Source: DASZMJ01 sp035551935 (GTDB lineage: Bacteria > Planctomycetota > Planctomycetia > Isosphaerales > Isosphaeraceae). Taken from it: a stretch of 20,870 nt of DNA. This document shows, one piece after another, positions 6,211 to 13,359 of the stretch (within the stretch, counting starts at the first letter, position 1; each line of letters opens with the position of its first letter). Made by a program: the position numbers and the translations under genes. Below the pieces are notes generated by a model, which worked only from the letters and a program-made list of their open reading frames with translations, had not been told where the DNA came from and did no database searches. Location of the stretch: assembly GCA_035551935.1 (NCBI GenBank), contig DASZMJ010000063.1:1-20870 (forward strand), in the 5' to 3' direction.

Positions 6211-8292
6211 TCATGTCAGCAGCAGCACCGCCAGCAGGCCGGCGAGGACCAGGGCCGTCGCCGCCGCGTAGAACTGGACCATGCCGTTCTGGAACGGGGC
6301 GAGGAACTCGCGGCCGAAGAACCGGGGGAACCGCGCCGTGCCGAGCACGAGGCCGTCGACGACGAGCCGGTCGAACATCGCCGAGAAGGCCGCGAGCCAC
6401 TTCGTCGGCGTGACGACGAGCCAGCCGTAGACCTCGTCGACCCGGAACTTCCGGTACGAGAGCCGGTACAACGGCTTCAGTTGCCGCGCCAGCCGGCCCG
6501 GGATCGGGCTCCGCATGCCGTAGAACACCCAGGCCAGGGCGATGCCGGCGACGCCGACCAGCGTGCCGACGATCGGGGTCGTGATGTCGTGCGGCTCCTT
6601 CGCGGTCCCCAGTCCCTCGAAGCCGGGCGTGCGCGCGACGTGGTGCTCGAACCAGCCCGTCGGGCCGAAGATCAGGCCGACGAGGGCCGCGCAGGCCGCC
6701 AGGATCAGGAGCGGCACGACCATGATCCAGCCCGACTCGTGGCCGAAGTGGTCGTCGTGGCCGTGCCCATGCCCGTGTTCGTGGCCGTCGTGCTGGGGGA
6801 CGGGCTCGTCGGTCGCGTGGGGCGAGGGGGCGGGCAGGTCGGCCGGGCGGTGGGGGTCGGCGTGGGCCTCGGAGGGGTCGGCCTCGGGGTCGTCGGGCGA
6901 AGGGAGTTTTTCCGGCCCCCAGAACGTCAGGAAATAGGCGCGGCCGGTGTAGAAGGCCGTCAGGAAGGCCGTCAGGACCGCGAGCCAGTAGATCAACGAA
7001 TACGTCCCCGACCACCCCGGGCCGATCGACAGCTCGGCCTCGCCGGCCGCGAGCTTCAGCGACGTCAGCACCTCGTCCTTGCTCCAGAAGCCGGCCAGCG
7101 GGAAGATGCCGGAGAGGGCGAGCGCCCCGACGACGAACGTGGCGTGCGTGTACGGCAGCCGTTGCCGGAGGCCGCCGAAGCGTCGCATGTCGATGACGCC
7201 CCCCATCGAGTGCATCACGCTGCCGGAGGCGAGGAACAGCAGGGCCTTGAAGAAGGCGTGCGTGAACAGGTGGAACATCGCCGCGACCACCGCGAACCGC
7301 GCCACCCCCTCGATCCCCGACCCGAGCCCCATGAACATATAACCGAGCTGACTGACGGTCGAGTAGGCGAGCACGCGCTTCAGGTCGGTCTGGGTCAGGG
7401 CGATCAGGGCCGAGAGCAAAGCCGTGGCGCAGCCGACGGCCGCGATGATCGCCTGGAGCCGCGGGACCTGGATGAGCAGGACGCTGGACCGCGCGATCAG
7501 GTAGACGCCGGCCGTGACCATCGTCGCGGCGTGGATGAGGGCCGAGACGGGCGTCGGGCCCTCCATCGCGTCGGGCAGCCAGACGTAGAGCGGGATCTGC
7601 GCGCTCTTGGCCGTGGCCGCCCAGAAGAGCAAGGCGGCGATCCCGAGCTTGGTCGCGTCGGGGACCTTGGCGAGCGTCTCCTTGTCGAGGATGTGGTCGT
7701 AGCTCAGGTCCTGGCCGAGCGCCGACCACATCCAGAAGATCGCGATCGCGAAGCCGACGTCGCCGATCCGGTTGACGAGGAACGCCTTCTTCGCCGCCGC
7801 GGCGGCCGAGGGCTTCGCGTGCCAGAAGCCGATGAGGAGGTAGCTGCACACGCCCACGCCTTCCCAGAAGGCGTAGGTGAGCACATAATTGTTCGAGAGG
7901 ACTAGCCCGGTCATCGAGGTGACGAACAGGCCCATGACGGCGAAGAAGCGGGGGTAGCCGGGGTCGCCGGCCATGTAGCCGGCGGCGAAGACGGCGATGA
8001 TCGTCGAGACGAACGTGACCATCGCCAGCATCATGGTCGTCAGGCCGTCGACGCGGAGCTCGACCGGGACGTGGAGGTCGCCCGCGTCGAGCCAGCTCGC
8101 GACGGTCGCGCGCCCCGAGCCGTCGCCGACGGCGCCGAGCAGGAGCAGGGCGACCACGCACGCCGCGCCGATGCCGGCGACGACCGGGATATGCGCGTTG
8201 CCCTTCAGCCACTTGCCGCCGGCGGCCGCCGCGATCGCCCCGAGCAGGGGGAAGGACGGCACGAGCCACGCGTACTGGATCAATCCGCTCAC
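6211..8292 (-). CDS. nuoL: NADH-quinone oxidoreductase subunit L
   Basis: The 693-residue distal antiporter-like subunit is the one that ends in the long lateral helix. Channel residues sit at nearly the same numbers as in E. coli NuoL: Glu144 in FWEGVGVCSYLLIG, Lys229 in ATAKSAQIPLYVWLPDAMEG, and Lys405-Asp406 in GFWSKDEVL. HAFFKALLFLASGSVMH is the familiar TM11 region. The start is GTG at 8290-8292, with GGGGAG 5 bases upstream. The protein is about 80 residues longer than the E. coli form. Most of the surplus is a hydrophilic loop at about 460-520 with many Asp, Pro and His residues; residues 501-518 hold eight His. The TGA at 6211-6213 is 51 bases before nuoM. Confidence 0.95.
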   Translation of the reverse strand: MSGLIQYAWLVPSFPLLGAIAAAAGGKWLKGNAHIPVVAGIGAACVVALLLLGAVGDGSGRATVASWLDAGDLHVPVELRVDGLTTMMLAMVTFVSTIIAVFAAGYMAGDPGYPRFFAVMGLFVTSMTGLVLSNNYVLTYAFWEGVGVCSYLLIGFWHAKPSAAAAAKKAFLVNRIGDVGFAIAIFWMWSALGQDLSYDHILDKETLAKVPDATKLGIAALLFWAATAKSAQIPLYVWLPDAMEGPTPVSALIHAATMVTAGVYLIARSSVLLIQVPRLQAIIAAVGCATALLSALIALTQTDLKRVLAYSTVSQLGYMFMGLGSGIEGVARFAVVAAMFHLFTHAFFKALLFLASGSVMHSMGGVIDMRRFGGLRQRLPYTHATFVVGALALSGIFPLAGFWSKDEVLTSLKLAAGEAELSIGPGWSGTYSLIYWLAVLTAFLTAFYTGRAYFLTFWGPEKLPSPDDPEADPSEAHADPHRPADLPAPSPHATDEPVPQHDGHEHGHGHGHDDHFGHESGWIMVVPLLILAACAALVGLIFGPTGWFEHHVARTPGFEGLGTAKEPHDITTPIVGTLVGVAGIALAWVFYGMRSPIPGRLARQLKPLYRLSYRKFRVDEVYGWLVVTPTKWLAAFSAMFDRLVVDGLVLGTARFPRFFGREFLAPFQNGMVQFYAAATALVLAGLLAVLLLT

Positions 8293-8352
8293 GGCAACTC
8301 CCCTCCCCGACTCGCGACCCGACGACTCCGCCCGATCGACCGCCTCGACGCG

Positions 8353-8814
8353 CTAGTCACGCCGCACCGTCCAGGGCCGCGCCGGGTGGGGCGGCTCGAT
8401 GCCGGAGGGGGTGAGCGCGGGGTACGACTCGGGCCCGGCCTCGACCTCGACCGGCTCGGCCTCGGCGGGCAGCTCCTCGACGATCGTCGGCAGCTCGGGC
8501 TCGTGGATCTCGTTCCAGAGGCTCACGTCCAGCGACTCGCGGCGGTTGAAGAGGATCAGGATCAGCGCCAGGGCGATCGCCGCCTCGCTCGCCGCGACGG
8601 TCAGGATCACGATCGTGAAGACCTGCCCCGCCCACGTCCCGTGGTACCGGCCGAAGCCGACGAGCGTCAGCGCCACGCCCTGGAGCATCATCTCGACCGA
8701 CAGGAACATGATGATCAGGTTGCGCCTGGCCAGGAACCCGATCGTCCCCAGCGCGAACAGCGCGGCGCCGAGGATCAGGTAGTTGTTCAGGAGTTCGAAC
8801 GTGAACGGCGGCAT
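8353..8814 (-). CDS. nuoK: NADH-quinone oxidoreductase subunit K, with C-terminal extension
   Basis: The first 90-100 residues are a standard three-helix NuoK (ND4L). The two buried glutamates of the proton pathway are visible as Glu41 in LSVEMMLQGVALT and Glu77 in AASEAAIALALILILFNRR. NuoK is usually about 100 residues. This one has 153, with a hydrophilic Glu/Pro-rich tail after about residue 92 (EPELPTIVEELPAEAEPVEV…). The ATG at 8812-8814 has AAGGAG 11 bases upstream. It lies 33 bases after nuoJ and 60 bases before nuoL. No frameshift is needed to explain the tail, which keeps the codon bias of the operon. Confidence 0.94.
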   Translation of the reverse strand: MPPFTFELLNNYLILGAALFALGTIGFLARRNLIIMFLSVEMMLQGVALTLVGFGRYHGTWAGQVFTIVILTVAASEAAIALALILILFNRRESLDVSLWNEIHEPELPTIVEELPAEAEPVEVEAGPESYPALTPSGIEPPHPARPWTVRRD

Positions 8815-8847
8815 GGGACGGCGGGCTCCTTCGGCGGCTTCGGTGGC

Positions 8848-9687
8848 TCAGGCGACGACCCGGGTCTCGGGCCGGATCGGGGCGCGGGGCGTGGCGATGG
8901 CCAGGGCGCCGACGAGCGCGACGAACAGGATCACGCCGGCGACCTCGACGCTGAGCAGGTGGTCGGTGAACATGGTGCCGCCGAGGCCGGCGACGTGCGG
9001 CGGCGGCACGCCGGGCGCGGGGGGCGCCTCGGGGCCGAGGCGGGCCGTCGCGGTCAGGGCGCGGTCGAGGACGGCCTTCGTGTCGGCGTCGATCGGCCCG
9101 ACCGGCTCGGCCGCCTTGACCAGCGGCGGCATGTCGGCCCTGGGCGTCACGCCGAAGGGCGCCTGGACGAACAGGAGGGCGTAGAGCAGGCCGAAGAACA
9201 GGAGGACGCCGGTGAACGTCGCCCGGAACGGGGCCCGGGCCGCTCGGTCGTAAGGCGCCTGGCCGCCGGCCTGGGCGAGCATGATGACGAACAGGAACGT
9301 GACGATGATCGCCCCGGCGTAGACGATCACCGTGCCCGCCGCCAGGAACTGCGCCCCGGCCAGCAGGAACAGGCCGGTCGTCGCCAGCACGACGGCCGCG
9401 AACCAGAGGGCGCCGTAGATCGGGTTGCGGCTCGTGACCATCAACAGCCCGCCGGCCAGCGAGGCCAGGGCGAACGCATAAAAGAACAGCCCCTGCAAGA
9501 ACGGTCCGACCGGCGTCAGCCGCGACAGCACGAGCACCCCGGCGATCGCCGCCAAGGCGGCCCCGACGAGGTGCGCGGCGCGGGGCTTGAGGTGGCCGTG
9601 CCGGTGCGGCAGGAGCATCGAGATCCCCGTCCCGCCGAGGACGACGATCGCGACCAGGACGGCGAGGCTGGCGCTGCTGAGGTTCAT
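8848..9687 (-). CDS. nuoJ: NADH-quinone oxidoreductase subunit J, with N-terminal extension
   Basis: The NuoJ (ND6) core is clear from about residue 66: FFYAFALASLAGGLLMVTSR, NPIYGALWF, and the pi-bulge helix AGTVIVYAGAIIVTFLFVIM. A last helix, VEVAGVILFVALVGALAIA, closes the core. The protein has 279 residues against about 170-200 usually. About 65 N-terminal residues contain two further hydrophobic segments (LAVLVAIVVLGGTGISML and LVGAALAAIAGVLVL). A hydrophilic Pro-rich insert precedes the last helix. The long form is chosen because its ATG (9685-9687) overlaps the nuoI stop as ATGA and because no ATG/GTG/TTG lies near the canonical start. Confidence 0.92.
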   Translation of the reverse strand: MNLSSASLAVLVAIVVLGGTGISMLLPHRHGHLKPRAAHLVGAALAAIAGVLVLSRLTPVGPFLQGLFFYAFALASLAGGLLMVTSRNPIYGALWFAAVVLATTGLFLLAGAQFLAAGTVIVYAGAIIVTFLFVIMLAQAGGQAPYDRAARAPFRATFTGVLLFFGLLYALLFVQAPFGVTPRADMPPLVKAAEPVGPIDADTKAVLDRALTATARLGPEAPPAPGVPPPHVAGLGGTMFTDHLLSVEVAGVILFVALVGALAIATPRAPIRPETRVVA

Positions 9688-10313
9688 GACAGGACGGGCC
9701 CCTCGTCCGGTTTCGTGGCGGCCTCGGCCGTCTCGTACCCGAGCTTCAACGGCTCGTGCACCGTGCCGGGCAGGCCGGAGGTGCCGGCCGTCCGCATCGG
9801 CTCGGAGTCCTTGGTCAGGTCGAAGACGGACAACAACTTGGTCTTATCAAAGATCATCTGTTCGCGCGACAGGCCGGTCAGGTCGTACAGCTTCGTCAGC
9901 TCGATCGCGTCGACCGGGCAGGCCTCCTCGCACATGCCGCAGTAGATACAGCGGAGCTCGTCGATGACGAAGTTCTCGGGGTACTTCTCGCGGTCGTCCC
10001 AGCCGTCGGGCGCCGTGGCGCCGACGATGTCGATGCAGTGGGCCGGGCAGGCGGTGGCGCAGAGCATGCAGGCGACGCACTTGATCCGGCCGTTGTCGTC
10101 CTTGTTCAGGCGGTGCACGCCCCGGTAGTTGTCGCTCGGGACGTGCTGTTCCTCCGGGTACTGGACCGTGATCGCCCCCTTGCCCAGCGCCGCCGCGACC
10201 GCGTGCCGGCCGGTCACGACCAGCCCCTCGAGGATCTGGGGGATGTACGTCCTCTCGAGGATGTTAAGCCTCGGCGACTGCAATCGCTTCAAGCTCGGGT
10301 CATCGGGCCTCAC
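9684..10313 (-). CDS. nuoI: NADH-quinone oxidoreductase subunit I (two 4Fe-4S clusters)
   Basis: This 209-residue ferredoxin-like subunit carries clusters N6a and N6b, which pass electrons from NuoG toward NuoB. Two CxxCxxCxxxCP motifs are present: Cys79, 82, 85, 89 (CVACMLCATACP) and Cys122, 125, 128, 132 (CIYCGMCEEACP). The YPEE segment before the first motif and VIDELRC before the second are typical. The start is GTG at 10311-10313, with GGAGG 7 bases upstream. The C-terminal 60 or so residues are longer than in E. coli NuoI (180 residues). The 3' end overlaps nuoJ by 4 bases, so the two are translationally coupled. Confidence 0.96.
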   Translation of the reverse strand: MRPDDPSLKRLQSPRLNILERTYIPQILEGLVVTGRHAVAAALGKGAITVQYPEEQHVPSDNYRGVHRLNKDDNGRIKCVACMLCATACPAHCIDIVGATAPDGWDDREKYPENFVIDELRCIYCGMCEEACPVDAIELTKLYDLTGLSREQMIFDKTKLLSVFDLTKDSEPMRTAGTSGLPGTVHEPLKLGYETAEAATKPDEGPVLS

Positions 10314-10353
10314 GGCGGTCCCTCCGAGTTGGCTTCGTCTCGCCCGTGGTTCG

Positions 10354-11424
10354 TCAGAAGCCCCAGTGCAGTTCCCCGCGGAGGATCTGCACGACGAGCG
10401 CCGTCGCCACGAGGTTGATGATCGACAGCGGGATGAGCGACTTCCAGGCCAGGTCCATCAGCGTGTCGTAACGGAAGCGGGGGATCGTCCAGCGGATGAA
10501 CATGATGAAGACGATCATCCCGCCGACCTTCGCGGCCATCACGAGCACCTTGAGGACCGTCCAGAGGAAGCCGCCATGGTAATGGTCGGTGACGAAAGGG
10601 ATGTCCCAGCCGCCGAGGAAGAGGATCACCGTCAGGTAGCTGACTGTGATCACATGCATATATTCACCAAGAAAGAACATGCCGAATTTCATCGCCGAGT
10701 ATTCGGTGTGATACCCGCCGACGAGCTCCTGCTCCGACTCGGGCAGGTCGAACGGCAGGCGATTGGTCTCGGCGAAGGCGCTGACGACGAAGAGGAGGAA
10801 GCCGATCGGCTGGACGACGATGCCCCAGACGTGGTCGTCCTGCCAGTCGATGATCGTGTTCAGGTCGAGCGAGCGGGCCAGGAGCACCATGCCGAGGATC
10901 GACATCCCCAGCGGCACCTCGTAGCTGATGAGCTGCGCGCTCGACCGCAACCCGCCGAGGAACGAGTACTTGTTGTTCGACGCCCAGCCCGCCAGGATCA
11001 CGCCGTAGACGGCGAGGCTGCCGACGGCGAAGACGTAGAGGATGCCCACGTCGACCCCGGGCGCGATCTGGAACTGGACGCGTTCGCCGGGGCCGACCGG
11101 CCCGAACGGCACGACGGCGAAGCCGATCGTCGCCGCGATGATCGAGATCATCGGCGCCAGGATGTACAAGGGCTTGGAGACGTAATCCGGGATCACATCC
11201 TCTTTCAAGATCATCTTCGCGCCGTCGGCCAGGGGCTGGAGCAGGCCGAACGGCAGGCCGAACTCCCGGCCGGCGCGGTTGGGGCCGATCCGGTCCTGAG
11301 TGTACGCGGCGACCTTCCGCTCGACGAGGATCAGGTACGCGACCGTCCCCTGCGTGATGCCGACCACGCAAACGATCTTGAACAGGATGCCGACGATCGT
11401 CCAGAAGTCTGTCCCAGTCATCAT
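10354..11424 (-). CDS. nuoH: NADH-quinone oxidoreductase subunit H
   Basis: The 356-residue subunit H (ND1) builds part of the quinone chamber at the joint between the membrane and peripheral arms. Signature motifs are LVERKVAAYTQDRIGPNRAG near the N-terminus, and SAFAETNRLPFDLPESEQEL and GYHTEYSAMKFGMFFLGEY in mid-protein. IRWTIPRFRYDTLMDLAWK lies near the C-terminus. About eight hydrophobic helices are apparent. Two adjacent ATGs (11424 and 11421) are possible starts. GAGG lies 3 bases from the first and 6 from the second, so the second may be the one used. Spacing to nuoG is 12 bases and to nuoI 40 bases. Confidence 0.96.
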   Translation of the reverse strand: MMTGTDFWTIVGILFKIVCVVGITQGTVAYLILVERKVAAYTQDRIGPNRAGREFGLPFGLLQPLADGAKMILKEDVIPDYVSKPLYILAPMISIIAATIGFAVVPFGPVGPGERVQFQIAPGVDVGILYVFAVGSLAVYGVILAGWASNNKYSFLGGLRSSAQLISYEVPLGMSILGMVLLARSLDLNTIIDWQDDHVWGIVVQPIGFLLFVVSAFAETNRLPFDLPESEQELVGGYHTEYSAMKFGMFFLGEYMHVITVSYLTVILFLGGWDIPFVTDHYHGGFLWTVLKVLVMAAKVGGMIVFIMFIRWTIPRFRYDTLMDLAWKSLIPLSIINLVATALVVQILRGELHWGF

Positions 11425-11436
11425 CGCCCTCGGGCG

Positions 11437-13215
11437 TCAGGCGTTCTTCGATCCCTTCGGGCTCGGCTCGCCGGGCCGGTCCCCTTTGTGCTTGCGGGGG
11501 GCGAGCCAGGCGTCGACGAAGCCCATCAGGCCGTCGGTCGCGGGCTCGGTCGCCTCGAGGTCGAGGCCGTGCGAGGGGATAGCCCCCGACTTCGCGGCGG
11601 CGAAGGCGGGGACGGCCGCGGCGAGCTCCTTGAGCACGTCGCGCGAGCTCGCGGGGCCGACGCCGGGGCGGCCGTGGAGGATGGCCAGCAGGTCGAGGTC
11701 GGGCAGGCTGCCGTCGCGCGGGGGCAAGGCGGCCTCGGAGTACTGCAAGCGGCCCTTCGCGTTGACGTAGCAGCCGGCCTTCTCGGCGAACGTTGCGCCG
11801 GCGAGCACGACGTCGGCCGCCTGGGCCAGGGGCGTCGGCCTCGTGTCCTGGACGACGAGGAACTCGGCCCCGGACCGCAAGGTCAGCCCCTCCGCCTCTT
11901 CGAAGGCCGGGTCGATCGCGTCGGAGGCGATGTAGAGCCCGCGGAAGATGCCCCGGCCGATCTGGCCCATGATCGCGTGGAAGTCGATGACCTCGCCCTG
12001 GAAGTGCTTGAGCACCATCTCCAGCCCCCGCCGGTTGGGGCACTTCTCGGCGTGGATCGTGAACGGCCGGGGGACGACGAAGCTCGTGTCGCCCGTGCGG
12101 CCGGCGTGGGGGTCGGGGCTGAACGTGAGGTCCATGCCCGAAGTCGGCACCGGCCCGAGCGCCAGCACGTTGGCGGGGTTGAGCGTCTTGAGGAAGGAGG
12201 CCATCAGGTACGCCTCCTCGACGGTCAGGAACGGCGAGAGGATGCCGACGGTCAGGCCGTTCGTCTCGGCGATCTTCGCCAGCCCTTGCCGGGCCGCCGC
12301 GATCGCCTGATCGACGGGGGCCTCGCGGAGGTCGCCGCCTCGTCGGACGTACATGGCCGAGAGGAGGGTCGGGTCGTTGGCGGCCGTGTAGCTGAAGCGG
12401 CCCTCGTCGCAGATCCAGTAGTCGTTGACGTGCGGGTTGTAGCGGGCGCGGAACCGCCAGAGGGCGCCGCGGTTCTCCTCGGCGATGATGTTGCAGCCGG
12501 TGGAGCAGCGGGTGCAGATCGCATCATGCTTCGAGAGGAACCAGTACCGCTGCTTGTGGAGGAAGTCCTTGTCGAGGAGGGCGCCGACCGGGCAGAGGTC
12601 GACGACGTTGCCGGCCAGGGGGTTGTCGACCGGGTGGCCGGGGAAGACGTCGATCTCGGCGTGGTCGCCGCGGCGCATGACCATCAGCTCGCCGGTCCGG
12701 GTGATCTCGCGGGTGAACCGGACGCACCGCGTGCACATGATGCAGCGGTCCTGGTTGAGCTGGATCGCCGGCGAGACCTCCTTGCGGGGGTTGACGTTGC
12801 GCTCCTCGACGAACCGGTGGACGGCCTGGCCGTACTCGTAGCTGTAGTCCTGGAGGCCGCACTGGCCGGCCTGGTCGCAGACGGGGCAGTCGAGCGGGTG
12901 ATTGATCAGGAGATACTCCATGATCATCCGCTGATGCTCCTTGACCTTCGGGCTGTCGGTGACGACGACGGTCCCGTCCTTGGCCGGCGTCTGGCAGGCC
13001 GGGACGAGCTTCGGGACCATCTTGATCTCGCCGGTCTTCGGGTCCTTCGAGCCGACCTCGACCTCGCACATCCGGCAGTTGGCCACGACCGACAGCGCCG
13101 GGTGCCAGCAGTAATAGGGGATGTCGACCCCCGCGCGCAACGCCGCCTGGATGGCGTTGAGCTTCTCCCCCTCGGGGAGCGAGTATTCGTGGCCGTTGAT
13201 GAGGATGGTCGCCAT
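11437..13215 (-). CDS. nuoG: NADH-quinone oxidoreductase subunit G (iron-sulfur subunit)
   Basis: The 592-residue subunit carries the electron wire of the NADH module. Ligands visible are: the 2Fe-2S cluster N1b at Cys36, 47, 50 and 74; the His-ligated cluster N5 at His106, Cys110, 113 and 119 (HPLDCPVCDQAGQC); N4 at Cys158, 161, 164 and 208; and the optional extra cluster N7 at Cys234, 237, 241 and 269 (CTRCSTGC, then 27 residues, then Cys). A molybdopterin-oxidoreductase-like domain follows but is short, since E. coli NuoG has about 900 residues. The ATG at 13215 is chosen because the ferredoxin fold starts at MATILINGHEYSL and GAGG lies upstream. The frame is open for 48 more codons to an ATG at 13359, but those codons lie in the inverted-repeat element. 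Confidence 0.94.
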   Translation of the reverse strand: MATILINGHEYSLPEGEKLNAIQAALRAGVDIPYYCWHPALSVVANCRMCEVEVGSKDPKTGEIKMVPKLVPACQTPAKDGTVVVTDSPKVKEHQRMIMEYLLINHPLDCPVCDQAGQCGLQDYSYEYGQAVHRFVEERNVNPRKEVSPAIQLNQDRCIMCTRCVRFTREITRTGELMVMRRGDHAEIDVFPGHPVDNPLAGNVVDLCPVGALLDKDFLHKQRYWFLSKHDAICTRCSTGCNIIAEENRGALWRFRARYNPHVNDYWICDEGRFSYTAANDPTLLSAMYVRRGGDLREAPVDQAIAAARQGLAKIAETNGLTVGILSPFLTVEEAYLMASFLKTLNPANVLALGPVPTSGMDLTFSPDPHAGRTGDTSFVVPRPFTIHAEKCPNRRGLEMVLKHFQGEVIDFHAIMGQIGRGIFRGLYIASDAIDPAFEEAEGLTLRSGAEFLVVQDTRPTPLAQAADVVLAGATFAEKAGCYVNAKGRLQYSEAALPPRDGSLPDLDLLAILHGRPGVGPASSRDVLKELAAAVPAFAAAKSGAIPSHGLDLEATEPATDGLMGFVDAWLAPRKHKGDRPGEPSPKGSKNA

Positions 13216-13228
13216 CGAAACCTCGGAT

Positions 13229-13354
13229 AAGAGTTTGCCACAGAGAACACAGAGACCACAGAGAGAAGAGACTTGAAATTCAAATTCTTTTCTTCTCTTC
13301 TCTTCTCTTCTTCTCTTCCCCTCTGAGTCCCCTGTGATCTCTGTGGCAAATCTT
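13229..13354. repeat. Imperfect inverted repeat (CACAGAG type) between nuoF and nuoG
   Basis: TTTGCCACAGAGAACACAG at 13234-13252 pairs with 13332-13350 (reverse complement TTTGCCACAGAGATCACAG), giving 19-base arms with one mismatch and a 79-base spacer. The spacer holds further CACAGAG-like copies, a GAAATTCA segment and a 40-base pyrimidine run. The architecture matches the element at 2318-2420: CCACA(A/G)AG-type arms, an AT-rich core and a GAAATTCA core motif. It occupies nearly all of the 144-base nuoF-nuoG gap, the largest gap in the operon. It may act as an mRNA-stability or partial-termination element, which is inference. Confidence 0.75.
13285..13324 (-). repeat. 40-nt uninterrupted purine tract in the nuo mRNA sense
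   Basis: The + strand has 40 consecutive pyrimidines built from TCTTC-like units, so the operon transcript carries 40 purines of the GAAGA type. It sits inside the inverted-repeat spacer, 70-110 bases upstream of the nuoG ATG. Such tracts can slip in replication and can form triplex structures. Confidence 0.8.
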
Positions 13355-13359
13355 CTCAT

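Noticed and set aside
4603..7905. A very long rightward open frame (about 1100 codons) opposite nuoM and nuoL
   Set aside because: It is entirely antisense to well-supported nuo genes and its product is an Arg/Gln/Asp/Gly-rich composition typical of shadows in high-G+C DNA. No domain is seen.
10129..13230. A rightward open frame of about 1030 codons opposite nuoI, nuoH and nuoG
   Set aside because: It is antisense to conserved genes with readable cluster ligands, and its Asp/Arg/Val-rich sequence has no recognisable fold. Long antisense frames are expected at this G+C content.
13229..13354. Short CACAGAG-like units as a possible CRISPR array or microsatellite locus
   Set aside because: Units are too short and irregular and there are no regular spacers. 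The two ends form an inverted repeat, which fits a stem-loop element better.
13216..13359. A 48-residue N-terminal extension of NuoG starting at ATG 13359, directly after the nuoF stop
   Set aside because: The extension is the translation of the inverted repeat and purine tract, is low in complexity, and is absent from the NuoG family. The ATG at 13215 has a ribosome-binding site and starts the ferredoxin fold. Reinitiation at 13359 cannot be excluded from sequence alone.
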